A stretch of 36,652 nucleotides of DNA, from assembly GCA_002428405.1 (NCBI GenBank), contig DIWD01000025.1:41265-77916 (forward strand), read 5' to 3'. Shown here piece after piece: positions 7,411-16,268 of this stretch. A program made the position numbers and the translations under genes. Positions within the stretch are counted from its first letter, which is position 1. Each line of letters starts with the position of its first letter. Origin of the DNA: a bacterium UBA6115. GTDB taxonomy: Bacteria; Bacillota_A; Clostridia; Christensenellales; Aristaeellaceae. The notes below the pieces were generated by a model. That model searched no databases, was not told the DNA's origin, and was given only the letters and a program-made list of their open reading frames with translations.

Positions 7411-7878
7411 TCAAACCAATCGCCTGAACTCCGCCCGGGGCGGCGCGTCAAGCGGCAGATGCAGGATGGCATACTCCCCGTTCCAAAGAGCGCCGGGGTT
7501 GATACAAAGAATTTTTGAAATCATCTCAAAGTGCTGAACATGGGTGTGGCCGAATACGGCGATATCCGCTTTTCTTTCCTGTGCGGCTTTCACCAGGAGG
7601 TCCAGCGTCCTTTTGACGCGGTGCAGGTTGCCGTGGGAGAGATAGATCCTGTGCTTTCCAAAAGGCAGGGTCAGTTCCTGCGGAGTATATGGGTCCGCTG
7701 GGTCGCAGTTGCCGCGAACGGCAAACACCTGGCCGAGGGTTTCCAGCCCGTATAAGCCCCTCAGCCCGTCTCCGGCGAACAGCACGGCGTCTATCCCGCC
7801 TTCTTTCAATGCCTTCTCTGCCATGGCCTCAAGGCATTTCCCTGTACCATGCGAATCGCTGAACAGGAGCAGTTTCAT
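7411..7878 (-). CDS. Metallophosphoesterase, YfcE/MJ0936 type
   Basis: A 155-residue cytoplasmic metal-dependent phosphodiesterase; the physiological substrate is unknown. The calcineurin-like metal motifs appear in order: DSHG (Asp8, His10), FAGDG, VRGNCD, LSHGN and FGHTH, with nothing missing and at usual family length. Its ATG overlaps the stop of the preceding RNase PH/RdgB gene (ATGA), so the two are translationally coupled. In other Bacillota a gene of this type is often next to the RdgB pyrophosphatase, which matches. Confidence 0.9.
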   Translation of the reverse strand: MKLLLFSDSHGTGKCLEAMAEKALKEGGIDAVLFAGDGLRGLYGLETLGQVFAVRGNCDPADPYTPQELTLPFGKHRIYLSHGNLHRVKRTLDLLVKAAQERKADIAVFGHTHVQHFEMISKILCINPGALWNGEYAILHLPLDAPPRAEFRRLV

Positions 7879-9179
7879 TTCAGCGCCTCAAGCAACAGGG
7901 ACACGGCCCGGACGCGATGGCTGATCCTGTTCTTTTCATCTGCACCCATCTGGGCAAAGGTCAGGCCGTTTTCATACTCAAACAGCGGATCGTAGCCGAA
8001 TCCTTCCCGGCCGCGCGGCTTCTGTGTGATCACACCCTCGCATACACCGGTGAATACTCTTGTCGGGGCAAAGGGAGAAGCCAGCGCCAGGCAGCTCACA
8101 AAGCGCGCGGCGCGGTTCTTCTCGCCTTTTAGGTTCGTCAGCAGAAGGTGGTTGTTCGCCGCGTCGTCGCCATGTTCCCCGGCATAACGTGCGCTTCGCA
8201 CCCCGGGGGCGCCGCCCAGGGCGTCAACCTCCAGGCCGGAATCATCCGCCAGGGTCAGGTACCCTGTCGCATCCCGCACGGTTTCGGCTTTCAGCCTCGC
8301 GTTGTGCTCAAATGTGTCACCGTTCTCCTGAATGTCTTTCCCATATCCCGCTTCCCGCATACTTTTGACTTGGTATCTCCCGCCCAGCAAATCACTCAGT
8401 TCCCGCACCTTATGCGCGTTGTCTGTTGCCAGCAGCAAGGTCTGGGGCTGCCGGATCACATAAGCCCGCTCACCCAGTGCAGCGCGCTGGATACGCATCA
8501 ATTGCCGGATCCCGTCCTGCGCCAGGGCAAGCATTTTGTGAAGCGCCTCCACCGGGAATGGCGCGCCTTCGCCGGTGCCCTGCACCTCAATGAATCCTTG
8601 CTCATCGTTCATGACAAAGTTCATATCCGAGTCACAGCCGGCGTCCTCCTGGTAATTCAGGTCCAGCAGCGCCTGGCCGTCCACTATGCCGCAGCTGATT
8701 GCGGCGACCTGGCTGGTGATCGGGGATTCCTTGAGTTTCCCATCCCTGATCAACCGGTCGACCGCCAGGCAGAGGGCGACAAATCCGCCAGTAACGGCGG
8801 CGGTGCGCGTGCCGCCGTCAGCCTCCAGCACATCGCAGTCGATGGTCAGGGTATGATTGCCCAGACGATTCAAGTCAACAGCCTGCCTGAGTGAACGCCC
8901 GATGAGCCGGCTGATTTCAACTCCCCGGCCATCACGCTTGATGCCGTCCCGTGGTTTTCGTTTGCCTGTGGAGGCGGGCAGCATCGCGTATTCCGCTGTG
9001 AGCCACCCTTGATTCTTGCCGATAAGGAAAGGAGGAACGCCCGGTTCAACGGATGCAGTCACGATGACCCTTGTACCGCCTGATGTGATCAGGCAGCTTC
9101 CCGCTGCTGTGGACACATAATCCGGTTGGATCCGGCATTCCCGCAGCTGCGACATTTCCCGTCCATCCTGCCTGCTCAT
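7875..9179 (-). CDS. rph-rdgB: Fused RNase PH and XTP/dITP pyrophosphatase (RdgB/HAM1)
   Basis: A 434-residue fusion. Residues about 1-237 are RNase PH, the phosphate-dependent 3'-5' exonuclease that trims tRNA 3' ends: KRDGRGVEISRLIGRSLR, EADGGTRTAAVTGG (phosphate site) and DLNYQEDAGCDSDMNFV (acidic catalytic residues) are intact. Residues about 246-434 are RdgB, which hydrolyses XTP, dITP and ITP to monophosphates: LATDNAHKVREL, LADDSGLEVDALGG, GREGFGYDPLF and EKNRISHR are intact. No stop or frameshift lies at the junction (near residues 238-245), so this is one protein. ATG 9179 has AAGGAGAT upstream. It is 66 bases downstream of yajC and coupled to the phosphoesterase. Confidence 0.95.
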   Translation of the reverse strand: MSRQDGREMSQLRECRIQPDYVSTAAGSCLITSGGTRVIVTASVEPGVPPFLIGKNQGWLTAEYAMLPASTGKRKPRDGIKRDGRGVEISRLIGRSLRQAVDLNRLGNHTLTIDCDVLEADGGTRTAAVTGGFVALCLAVDRLIRDGKLKESPITSQVAAISCGIVDGQALLDLNYQEDAGCDSDMNFVMNDEQGFIEVQGTGEGAPFPVEALHKMLALAQDGIRQLMRIQRAALGERAYVIRQPQTLLLATDNAHKVRELSDLLGGRYQVKSMREAGYGKDIQENGDTFEHNARLKAETVRDATGYLTLADDSGLEVDALGGAPGVRSARYAGEHGDDAANNHLLLTNLKGEKNRAARFVSCLALASPFAPTRVFTGVCEGVITQKPRGREGFGYDPLFEYENGLTFAQMGADEKNRISHRVRAVSLLLEALK

Positions 9180-9199
9180 CTGTATCTCCTTATTAAGAA

Positions 9200-9223
9200 A
9201 GCGCCCAAAAAGATGCGGGCGCT
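9200..9223 (-). terminator. Hairpin between yajC and rph-rdgB, weak terminator
   Basis: Seven-pair stem AGCGCCC / GGGCGCT with a T-poor tail (TTCTT) on the minus strand. It may give partial termination after yajC or mark a processing site; the next gene's ribosome-binding site follows at once. Confidence 0.5.
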
Positions 9224-9245
9224 GATTGTACGGGACGTTTCCTGC

Positions 9246-9638
9246 TTAAGCCAGAAGCTCGCCTTCGTTTTCCACCGTGACGGCCTCAACATTGCGGATG
9301 GCCCAGCGGGCAAACACCATTTCGGTGTCCTCTCGCCCGACATTCAGGATGACGGTGTCGTCCCGCAGGCCCTTGATGGTGCCGTAGATGCCGCCAATGG
9401 TGCAGATACGGTCGCCGGGCTTGAGATTGGCCAGCATGTCCTTGACTTTCTTGTCCTTCTTGCGCTGTGGGCGGATCATGAGAAAATAAAAGACAGCGAC
9501 GATGAGGATCATCGGCAGGAACATGGAAATCAGGGAAGCGGGATTGGCGGGGTCAGCCACTGTACCCGCAGCGGCAGCTGTATCGCCGGCGGTTGTTTCC
9601 GCCAGGGCGGATGAGATATTCAGGAGCCAATCAAACAT
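9246..9638 (-). CDS. yajC: Preprotein translocase subunit YajC
   Basis: A 130-residue single-span membrane protein associated with SecDF and the Sec translocon. The membrane segment is at about residues 36-55 (LISMFLPMILIVAVFYFLMI), followed by the family signature RPQRKKDKKVKDML and a soluble domain with LKPGDRICTIGGIYGTI. The N-terminal 35 residues are a longer Ala/Thr-rich extension than in E. coli YajC. ATG 9638 has AAAGGA upstream and a promoter at 9674-9702. Confidence 0.93.
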   Translation of the reverse strand: MFDWLLNISSALAETTAGDTAAAAGTVADPANPASLISMFLPMILIVAVFYFLMIRPQRKKDKKVKDMLANLKPGDRICTIGGIYGTIKGLRDDTVILNVGREDTEMVFARWAIRNVEAVTVENEGELLA

Positions 9639-9673
9639 GTGGAGTCCATCCTTTCAAACATCAGTGCAATTTC

Positions 9674-9702
9674 ATTATATCAAGACAACCCCCCGTGCGC
9701 AA
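9674..9702 (-). promoter_or_regulatory. Sigma-A promoter for yajC
   Basis: Minus-strand TTGCGC (9697-9702), a 17-base spacer and a perfect TATAAT (9674-9679), 35 bases upstream of the yajC start. Confidence 0.65.
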
Positions 9703-9747
9703 GGGCACAGTGCGGTTTGCCTGGCAGGTGTCCATCCTTCAATCTGA

Positions 9748-9776
9748 TTGCTGAAGGTATCCGATTGTGTTATATT
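9748..9776 (+). promoter_or_regulatory. Promoter of the V/A-ATPase operon
   Basis: TTGCTG (9748-9753), a 17-base spacer and TATATT (9771-9776), 32 bases ahead of ntpF. No other promoter is evident within the nine-gene operon. Confidence 0.6.
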
Positions 9777-9808
9777 CCCTTTGGCAGTAAACCTGAGAGG
9801 TGAGTTGA

Positions 9809-10129
9809 ATGAGCCTTGATATCCTCCAAATCATCCTGGCTGAAGAGAAGCAGGCAGCAGAAGCTTTGCAGGAAGCGCAGCAGAGCGCCAATGATACAGT
9901 GAAGAATGCTGAATCAGCCGTTTTGGACCAGGAGCGAAGGGCAGCTGTTGACAACCGTGCTTTGTACCAGAAGCTGATGGAGGAGAAGCGTGCCCAGGTT
10001 GAGAGAGAACTAAAAGAAAAAAGGCGTGAAAATAGAACGAAAATAGATGAGTATATCAAATCCGCTTCGGGAAATCTGCCGAAGGCCGTTGACTTTATAC
10101 TAAGCGAGGCGCTCAATGGCCATAGCTGA
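9809..10129 (+). CDS. ntpF: V/A-type ATPase peripheral-stalk subunit (NtpF; G/H family)
   Basis: A 106-residue, charged, almost entirely helical protein rich in Ala, Glu, Lys and Gln, as expected for the coiled-coil stalk subunit that pairs with NtpE and holds the catalytic head still against the rotor. Sequence conservation in this family is low, so the call rests on composition, length and position: it is the first gene of an operon whose other eight genes match the E. hirae ntp order. ATG 9809 is preceded by GAGAGGTGAG. It overlaps ntpI by 14 bases. Confidence 0.8.
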   Translation: MSLDILQIILAEEKQAAEALQEAQQSANDTVKNAESAVLDQERRAAVDNRALYQKLMEEKRAQVERELKEKRRENRTKIDEYIKSASGNLPKAVDFILSEALNGHS

Positions 10130-12026
10130 AATGAAGCATGTCAGCGTGCTGCTCCAGCGTCGGGAACATGAGCGGCTGCTGAAACTGCTCCAACGCTTTG
10201 GCTGCGTTCAGCTGACACAAGTGGATCAGAGTGAAGCTGAACTTCAGCCGGGGGAGAACCGGCAGGCCGAGCATCTTGAGGAAGACCGAAATCAATTGCA
10301 CTGGGCCATTGGAAAGCTTTCCCGTTATGATAAAGAAAAAAAGTCCATGTTTATCCCCCTTCCCGGGGTGGAGCGCGCAGAATTGGAGAAGGAAGACCGC
10401 CGGCAGGCGATGGAACTTGTCAGTCAGGTCGAACAGTTGGAGCGACAGGCCGGGGACTTACGCGGGGAGGAGACGCGCCTGCGCTTGCAGCAGGAACAAC
10501 TGTCGCCCTGGCTGGAGCTGGACATCCCGTTCAATCAGATAAATGACACGGCATCTTGCCGCGTATTTATCGGCACAGCGCCTGGCCGCGGGCTTGCTCA
10601 GCTGGCGGAGGATTGGGCAAACCGCCTTGTAGTTTTACGCCAATTGGGCAGCAGCCGTGATTCTGTCAGTTTTCTGGCATTTTCGCATATCTCGCAGGCG
10701 GAAGAGTTTCATCAGGCGCTTAGGGGGATAGGATATCAGCAAGTTGTTCCGGGCACAGGCGATGAAACCGCGCGGACGCAGTTGGAACGGGTCAATCAAG
10801 CACTTGAAGCACTTGATGTGAAAATGAACCAGATCGACAGGGAGATGGAAACGGCTGCGCTTCGACTGCCAATGCTTCGAGTGGCGTATGAAGCATTCAC
10901 CGCCAGGGAAGCACGGTTTGATGCCTATGGAAAAATGGCGCATACATCCTCCGCAAGCCTGATGACAGGCTGGATTCCAGCCCGCGTGGCTGACGCTTTG
11001 GCTGAAAAAATCAAGGAAGAGTTTTCTGCCGCGCAAGTCGCATTTTCCGATCCCATAGAGGGGGAGGAACCTCCGGTACTGCTTGACAATCCGTCATTGG
11101 TCAGACCGTATGAGGCGATTGTCAGCGGCTTTGCTCTGCCAGCTCCGGACGCGTTGGACCCAAGTGCCGTAATGATGCCCTTTTTCGCTTGTTTTTTTGG
11201 CATGATGGTGTCCGATGCCGGGTATGGGCTGATGATGGCCATCCTGATCCCAATATTGGTCAGGATCATGAAACCTTCCGAAGGTGGGAGGAAGATATTC
11301 TGGATCCTGGCCGGAGGTGGACTGTCAACGTTTCTTTGGGGTGCGCTGTACAACACCTGGTTTGGCTTCGCGCCCTTCCCCTCGGTGTTCGACCCCATCA
11401 ACAATTCCCTGCCTGTGATGGCGGTTTGCATAGGCATCGGCGCGCTGCATCTTTTTGCCGGGTTGATTCTTGGTATGGTCCAGAATATCCGCCGCGGCAG
11501 TCCCCTTGACGCTGTATACGACCAGTTGAGTTGGATGATGCTTGTGATCGGACTTGGGCTGCTGCTCCTGCCCAAAGCTGCAGGGATTGGAAAGTGGATG
11601 GCCCTTGTGGGCGCGGGCATTGTGCTCCTCACCGCGGGAAGGAAAAAGTCCAACAACCCGCTCAAACGCTTGCTGTCCGGGCTGGGTGCGCTGTACGGTG
11701 TTACCAGCTGGATTTCAGACCTATTGAGCTACATGCGCCTGTTCGGCATGGGCCTGGCGACCGGTGTCATCGGTATGGTCATCAACCAGCTGGTGGGCAT
11801 GATCATGGGCAGCGGTATTATCGGCATCATCATTGGCTCCGTCATCTTTGTCGGCGCTCACCTGTTCAATGCTGCCATCAACATCCTTGGCGCTTACGTT
11901 CATGCCTGCAGGCTTCAGTATATTGAGTTTTTTGGCAAGTTTTACCAGGAGGGTGGGAAAAACTTCACCCCCCTGAAGTTTTCACCCAGGTATGTGCGGG
12001 TCAACGGTCTCCATTCATCATGGTGA
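10116..12026 (+). CDS. ntpI: V/A-type ATPase subunit I (NtpI, a-subunit)
   Basis: A 636-residue membrane stator subunit that provides the ion half-channels against the K ring. The N-terminal half (about 1-330) is soluble with coiled-coil arms; the C-terminal half has about seven membrane segments beginning at MMPFFACFFGMMVSDAGYG, which is strongly conserved in this family. The arginine needed for ion release is recognisable as Arg541 in LLSYMRLFGMGLATG. The C-terminus ends FYQEGGKNFTPLKF, also typical. The start codon lies within the end of ntpF, giving a coupled reading-frame overlap. Confidence 0.95.
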   Translation: MAIAEMKHVSVLLQRREHERLLKLLQRFGCVQLTQVDQSEAELQPGENRQAEHLEEDRNQLHWAIGKLSRYDKEKKSMFIPLPGVERAELEKEDRRQAMELVSQVEQLERQAGDLRGEETRLRLQQEQLSPWLELDIPFNQINDTASCRVFIGTAPGRGLAQLAEDWANRLVVLRQLGSSRDSVSFLAFSHISQAEEFHQALRGIGYQQVVPGTGDETARTQLERVNQALEALDVKMNQIDREMETAALRLPMLRVAYEAFTAREARFDAYGKMAHTSSASLMTGWIPARVADALAEKIKEEFSAAQVAFSDPIEGEEPPVLLDNPSLVRPYEAIVSGFALPAPDALDPSAVMMPFFACFFGMMVSDAGYGLMMAILIPILVRIMKPSEGGRKIFWILAGGGLSTFLWGALYNTWFGFAPFPSVFDPINNSLPVMAVCIGIGALHLFAGLILGMVQNIRRGSPLDAVYDQLSWMMLVIGLGLLLLPKAAGIGKWMALVGAGIVLLTAGRKKSNNPLKRLLSGLGALYGVTSWISDLLSYMRLFGMGLATGVIGMVINQLVGMIMGSGIIGIIIGSVIFVGAHLFNAAINILGAYVHACRLQYIEFFGKFYQEGGKNFTPLKFSPRYVRVNGLHSSW

Positions 12027-12074
12027 TCGGGTTTATATAGGACCAACAATTTTACGTTGTGGGAGGACATTTAC

Positions 12075-12554
12075 ATGGAATTGAGCATCGGCCAGGTTCT
12101 TGCGTTCGTCGCTGCCGCGATATCGGTTACCTTTGCTGGTATCGGCTCAGCAATTGGCGTAGGTCTCGCGGGTCAGACTTCAGCCGGCGTATCCTCAGAG
12201 AATCCTGAATTGAGTTCCAAACTGATGGTGCTGCAGATCCTGCCGGGCACTCAGGGCATTTACGGCTTCCTGATCGGCGTCATCATTCTGGTCAATATCG
12301 GCGTACTGGGTGGGACGATGAAAGCCGTGGAACTGATGCAGGGCCTGTCGCTCGTCGGCGCCGTTCTGCCCGTTGCGTTTGTCGGCCTTATATCGGCCAT
12401 CCATCAGGCCAAGGTGGCTTCCGCCGGCATGCTCATGGTCGGACAGCATCCGGAGATGTCAGGCAAAGCCATCACTATGACTGTCATGGTCGAAACCTAT
12501 GCCGTTTTGGCGCTGTTGGCCTCCTTCCTGATGGTCAACGCCATCAAGCTGTAA
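12075..12554 (+). CDS. ntpK: V/A-type ATPase subunit K, predicted Na+-binding rotor ring
   Basis: A 159-residue proteolipid with four membrane helices (two fused hairpins), which forms the rotor ring. All side-chain ligands known from the E. hirae Na+-bound ring are present: Leu56, Thr59 and Gln60 in LPGTQG, Gln111 in HQAKVASAG, and Glu140 in VETYAVL. The set favours Na+ over H+ as coupling ion, although specificity needs experiment. I chose ATG 12075, 8 bases after GGGAGG; the frame stays open to a TTG at 12057 that has no ribosome-binding site. Like NtpK, only the second hairpin carries the carboxylate; the first has Gln60 at the matching site. Confidence 0.95.
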   Translation: MELSIGQVLAFVAAAISVTFAGIGSAIGVGLAGQTSAGVSSENPELSSKLMVLQILPGTQGIYGFLIGVIILVNIGVLGGTMKAVELMQGLSLVGAVLPVAFVGLISAIHQAKVASAGMLMVGQHPEMSGKAITMTVMVETYAVLALLASFLMVNAIKL

Positions 12555-12556
12555 AG

Positions 12557-13171
12557 ATGGACGGCATCAATACGCAGCCGATTCTGGACCTCATCCGCAA
12601 GGATGCCGATGAAACAGCCAGGAAGCTTCTCAGAGAAGCGGAGGACCGCGCGCTGACCATTCACGAGCAGTCTGACCTTCGCGTCTTGCGGCTTCGGGAT
12701 GAGACGGCAGCGAAAGCCAACCTGGATGCGGAACAGCTGGCCCAGCGGATGGGGAGGCTTGCCCTTTTGGATGAGCGCAAGGATCTCCTGGCGGCGAAGC
12801 GCGCTATGATTGACGAAGCGTTCGCGCAGGCTTTATCCCGGATGCATCAGCTTTCCGATGAGCAAGTTGAAAAGCAGATCCTTGAAATGCTCCTGCAGAA
12901 TGCCGTTGGCGACGAGACGCTGGTACCAGGTGACATCAATGATGGGTTCTATACGGCGGACTTCATCCGCAAGGCCAATGAAAACCTGATCCGCGCGGGC
13001 AAGGTGGGCGGATTGATGGACAGCGGTGAAAAAGCCCCGGGCATTTGCGGCGTGGTGCTCCGGCGCGTCAGCAGCGAAATGCACTGCACTTTTGAAGCGC
13101 TGCTTGAAGGCAGGCGCGAAGCGCTGGAGTCTGGTATAGCAGACATTCTCTTCCCGGTCGGGAAGGATTAG
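12557..13171 (+). CDS. ntpE: V/A-type ATPase subunit E (peripheral stalk)
   Basis: A 204-residue subunit forming the outer stalk with NtpF. Residues about 1-100 are a long charged helix (many Ala, Glu, Arg; DADETARKLLREAEDRAL), followed by a small globular C-terminal domain that contacts the B subunit (GGLMDSGEKAPGICGVVLR, then a charged C-terminal helix). It starts 2 bases after the ntpK stop; its ribosome-binding site is weak, so it probably relies on translational coupling. Confidence 0.88.
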   Translation: MDGINTQPILDLIRKDADETARKLLREAEDRALTIHEQSDLRVLRLRDETAAKANLDAEQLAQRMGRLALLDERKDLLAAKRAMIDEAFAQALSRMHQLSDEQVEKQILEMLLQNAVGDETLVPGDINDGFYTADFIRKANENLIRAGKVGGLMDSGEKAPGICGVVLRRVSSEMHCTFEALLEGRREALESGIADILFPVGKD

Positions 13172-13180
13172 GGGGTTAGG

Positions 13181-14161
13181 ATGCCGCAGGAAAGCATCGC
13201 CTATGCCGTGGCGCGCGTACGCACTGCTGCCCGGAAACCGCTGGGAGACTCGCAGCTTGAACGGCTCCTGTCCGCTTCCGGATATGAGGAGGCATTGCGC
13301 GCACTGAGCGAAATGGGCTGGCCTGGCGTGGAGAGCGACACTGTTGAGGCGATCAGTGTGTCCATGCTGGAGAAAGCCTGTGCGCGCATCCGCGAGATCA
13401 CGCCAGAACCGGAATTGACCGATGCCTTCTTGAAGCGGCATGACGCGCAAAACCTGAAGACGCTGCTGAAGGCGAGGATCCTGGGTGCCAAGGCAGGATC
13501 CCTCTCAAACTGCGGCACCATTCCTGTGGAAGCGCTCAGGCACGCGGTCGCGGAGCGCGTATACGGGAAATTGCCGGATGAGTTCCGCCTTGCCATGGAA
13601 ACACTAGAAAAACGTGTCTCATTAGCGCCTGATCCGATGGAAATCGACGTGCGGATCGATCAGGCACTGTACGGGCTCATCCAGAAGCGCATGAAACACA
13701 CCAAATCCCTGGCTGCAAAACAATATTTCGCTGGTTTCGCAGACCTGCGCAACGTCGTATCCTTCCTTCGCCTGCGAGCCATGGAAGAAGCCGGAATCAG
13801 TTTTTTTGACTTGCTGCTGCCCGGAGGCGCAATCAGCAAGGGCAACTGGGAAAAACTGGCGGACCAGCCGGAGCAGATTTCCCGCCGTCTGTCTTCATAT
13901 GGAAGGGCGGTGCAGACCGCATTCATGAAAGCGCTGCAGGATAAAAAAGCCATCCCCTCGCTTGAAAAGGCAATAGATGATTATCTGCTGGGTCTCTTCC
14001 GGCCGCTTCGGAACGAGCCTTTCGCCGTTGAGGCGCTCATTGGCTGGCTTTTGGCGCACGAACGGGAAACGGCGGCCGTCCGCCTGATTCTGGCTGGCAA
14101 GCTCAACGGATTCCCGCAGGAAACCATCCGGGAAAGGCTGCGTGAAGCGTATGGCAGGTAA
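13181..14161 (+). CDS. ntpC: V/A-type ATPase subunit C (rotor-ring cap, d/AC39 family)
   Basis: A 326-residue soluble, all-helical funnel-shaped subunit that connects the central axle to the K ring. Family features visible are the N-terminal AYAVARVRTAARKPLG, the DAQNLKTLLKARILG motif in the first third, the LRNVVSFLRLRAM repeat of that motif in the second, and the EALIGWLLAHERETAAVRLIL C-terminus. GGGGTTAGG lies upstream of ATG 13181. It overlaps ntpG. Confidence 0.92.
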   Translation: MPQESIAYAVARVRTAARKPLGDSQLERLLSASGYEEALRALSEMGWPGVESDTVEAISVSMLEKACARIREITPEPELTDAFLKRHDAQNLKTLLKARILGAKAGSLSNCGTIPVEALRHAVAERVYGKLPDEFRLAMETLEKRVSLAPDPMEIDVRIDQALYGLIQKRMKHTKSLAAKQYFAGFADLRNVVSFLRLRAMEEAGISFFDLLLPGGAISKGNWEKLADQPEQISRRLSSYGRAVQTAFMKALQDKKAIPSLEKAIDDYLLGLFRPLRNEPFAVEALIGWLLAHERETAAVRLILAGKLNGFPQETIRERLREAYGR

Positions 14162-14495
14162 GTCTTTGCGCATCGGCGCCATCGGGGAGGAAGATGTCAT
14201 CCTGGTTTTCAAGGCCATCGGCGCTTCCGTGATCCCCGCCCTCACAGGGGATGAGATCACCGCCGGCCTGCATCGGTTTTTTCTCGAAGGGGTTCCGGTT
14301 GTTTACATCACCGAAGCTGCTGCGCGGCTCGTTCCGGAGACCATACAAAAGTATGAACAGCTGCCCGGCATGGCGGTCATTCCGATACCGGGCATTAAGG
14401 GTACGGATGGATATGGCGCGAAGCGTGTGCGGGACAGCGTCATCAAGGCCATCGGCGCGGACATCCTGATCAATCACGAAGGAAACGAGGGATAA
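14151..14495 (+). CDS. ntpG: V/A-type ATPase subunit F (central axle; ntpG)
   Basis: A 114-residue soluble Rossmann-like subunit that binds NtpD in the rotary shaft. The start [20 protein letters not shown] matches the family pattern (IGVIGD.D.ILGFKALGV), with [16 protein letters not shown] and VIPIPGIKG further on. I favour ATG 14151, inside the last codons of ntpC; GTG 14142 in the same frame would add three residues and is closer to the GGAAAGG at 14131, so the start is not certain. Confidence 0.9.
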   Translation: MAGKSLRIGAIGEEDVILVFKAIGASVIPALTGDEITAGLHRFFLEGVPVVYITEAAARLVPETIQKYEQLPGMAVIPIPGIKGTDGYGAKRVRDSVIKAIGADILINHEGNEG

Positions 14496-14500
14496 ATTTC

Positions 14501-16267
14501 ATGGCCCAGGGCAAAATCATCAAGGTTGCCGGTTCCCTGATTGTCGCGGAAGGAATGTCCACCGCCCGCATGTTTGATGTGGTGCGTGTGAGCAAACACC
14601 GGCTCATCGGGGAAATCCTTGAACTGCGCGGCGACCGGGCCTCCATTCAGGTATATGAGGAGACCAGCGGGTTGGGGCCGGGGGAGCCGGTGGAGTCAAC
14701 CGGCGCGCCGCTTTCCCTTGAGCTGGGGCCCGGGCTGATCCAATCCATCTTTGACGGCATCCAGCGCCCCCTGCAGATCATCCGGGAGCAAGCCGGCGAC
14801 CGGATTACCCGCGGAATCGAAGTTCCCTCCCTCGACCGTGAAAAACAATGGGATTTCAAGCCAAAGGCCATGCCGGGCGACCGGGTTGTGCAGGGGGATA
14901 TCCTGGGCGTTGTTCAGGAGAGCCCCGTGGTTGAACACCGCGTCATGGTGCCGGAAGGGTGCGGCGGTGTTATCAAGTCCATTCACACAGGTTCAGCGCG
15001 CGTGGAGGATGTGATCTCCGTCATTCTGGGGGAAGACGGCCAGGAGCACAGGGTCAGCATGATGCAGCGCTGGCCGGTCCGCCGGGGCCGCCCCTTCAAA
15101 GAAAAGCTTTATCCGTTCTCACCCATGGTCACCGGGCAGCGGGTCATCGATACCCTCTTTCCCATTGCTACCGGCGGCACCGCGGCCATTCCCGGCCCCT
15201 TCGGGTCCGGGAAGACAGTCGTGCAGCATCAGCTGGCTAAGTGGGCGGAGGCGGACATCATCGTCTATGTCGGCTGCGGCGAGCGCGGCAATGAGATGAC
15301 CGACGTACTCAAGGAGTTCCCCGAACTGCACGACCCGCGTACCGGCGAAACACTGATGAAGCGCACTGTATTGATTGCAAACACCTCCGACATGCCTGTC
15401 GCCGCGCGCGAAGCGTCCATCTACACAGGCATCACGATCGCTGAGTTTTACAGGGATATGGGTTACCGCGTCGCTATCATGGCCGATTCCACCAGCCGGT
15501 GGGCGGAAGCGCTCAGGGAGATGAGCGGAAGGCTGGAGGAAATGCCGGGCGAGGAAGGCTACCCGGCCTACCTGTCCAGCCGTATCGCCGAGTTTTATGA
15601 GCGCGCGGGCATGGTCAGCTGCCTGGGGAGCACCCGGCGCGTCGGAGCGATCACCGCCATCGGCGCTGTCTCACCCCCTGGCGGCGACATTTCCGAACCC
15701 GTCTCCCAGGCAACGCTGCGCATCGTGAAAGTATTCTGGGGCTTAAGCGCCCAGCTGGCCTACAAGCGGCACTTCCCTGCGATTGACTGGCTGCTCTCCT
15801 ATTCGCTCTACACGGACAACCTGTCGGAATGGTTCATTGACAACGTGTCGCCTGAGTGGAACGAGCTGCGCGGCAAGACGATGCGGATACTCCAGGAGGA
15901 AAATGAGCTGGAAGAAGTGGTGCGCCTGGTGGGCACCGACGCGCTGGGATGGAAGGACAGGCTGACAATGGAGCTCGCGCGCTCCATCCGCGAGGATTAT
16001 CTTCACCAGAATTCGTTTGACGAGATCGATACCTATACATCGCTGAAAAAGCAGTTCCTCATGCTCCGCCTGATTCTGGAGTTTGGTGAGAAGGGGCAGA
16101 TGATGCTGGACGCGGGCGTCAACCTGTCCGATGTCATCGGCCTGCCGGTACGTGAGCGCATCGGTCGCGCGAAATACATCCCGGAGGATACGTTGGTCTA
16201 CTTTGACGAAATCGAGGCTGAGCTTGCCCGGCAGGCCAACGCCCTGATCAACCGGGGAGGAATGTAA
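14501..16267 (+). CDS. ntpA: V/A-type ATPase catalytic subunit A
   Basis: A 588-residue ATP-hydrolysing head subunit (EC 7.1.2.2 class, or the Na+ version). Domain order is an N-terminal beta-barrel, the bulge insertion of V/A-type A subunits (about residues 110-190), the nucleotide-binding domain with Walker A GPFGSGKT at 232-239 (Lys238), the arginine-finger partner regions [36 protein letters not shown], and a C-terminal helical domain. All hallmark residues are intact and the length is standard. ATG 14501 follows ntpG by 5 bases, with a GAAACGAGGG ribosome-binding site. Confidence 0.98.
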   Translation: MAQGKIIKVAGSLIVAEGMSTARMFDVVRVSKHRLIGEILELRGDRASIQVYEETSGLGPGEPVESTGAPLSLELGPGLIQSIFDGIQRPLQIIREQAGDRITRGIEVPSLDREKQWDFKPKAMPGDRVVQGDILGVVQESPVVEHRVMVPEGCGGVIKSIHTGSARVEDVISVILGEDGQEHRVSMMQRWPVRRGRPFKEKLYPFSPMVTGQRVIDTLFPIATGGTAAIPGPFGSGKTVVQHQLAKWAEADIIVYVGCGERGNEMTDVLKEFPELHDPRTGETLMKRTVLIANTSDMPVAAREASIYTGITIAEFYRDMGYRVAIMADSTSRWAEALREMSGRLEEMPGEEGYPAYLSSRIAEFYERAGMVSCLGSTRRVGAITAIGAVSPPGGDISEPVSQATLRIVKVFWGLSAQLAYKRHFPAIDWLLSYSLYTDNLSEWFIDNVSPEWNELRGKTMRILQEENELEEVVRLVGTDALGWKDRLTMELARSIREDYLHQNSFDEIDTYTSLKKQFLMLRLILEFGEKGQMMLDAGVNLSDVIGLPVRERIGRAKYIPEDTLVYFDEIEAELARQANALINRGGM

Positions 16268-16268
16268 G

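Noticed and set aside
8148..8894. 248-codon plus-strand open frame opposite rph-rdgB
   Set aside because: Antisense to conserved catalytic regions of RNase PH and RdgB; produced by GC-rich codon bias.
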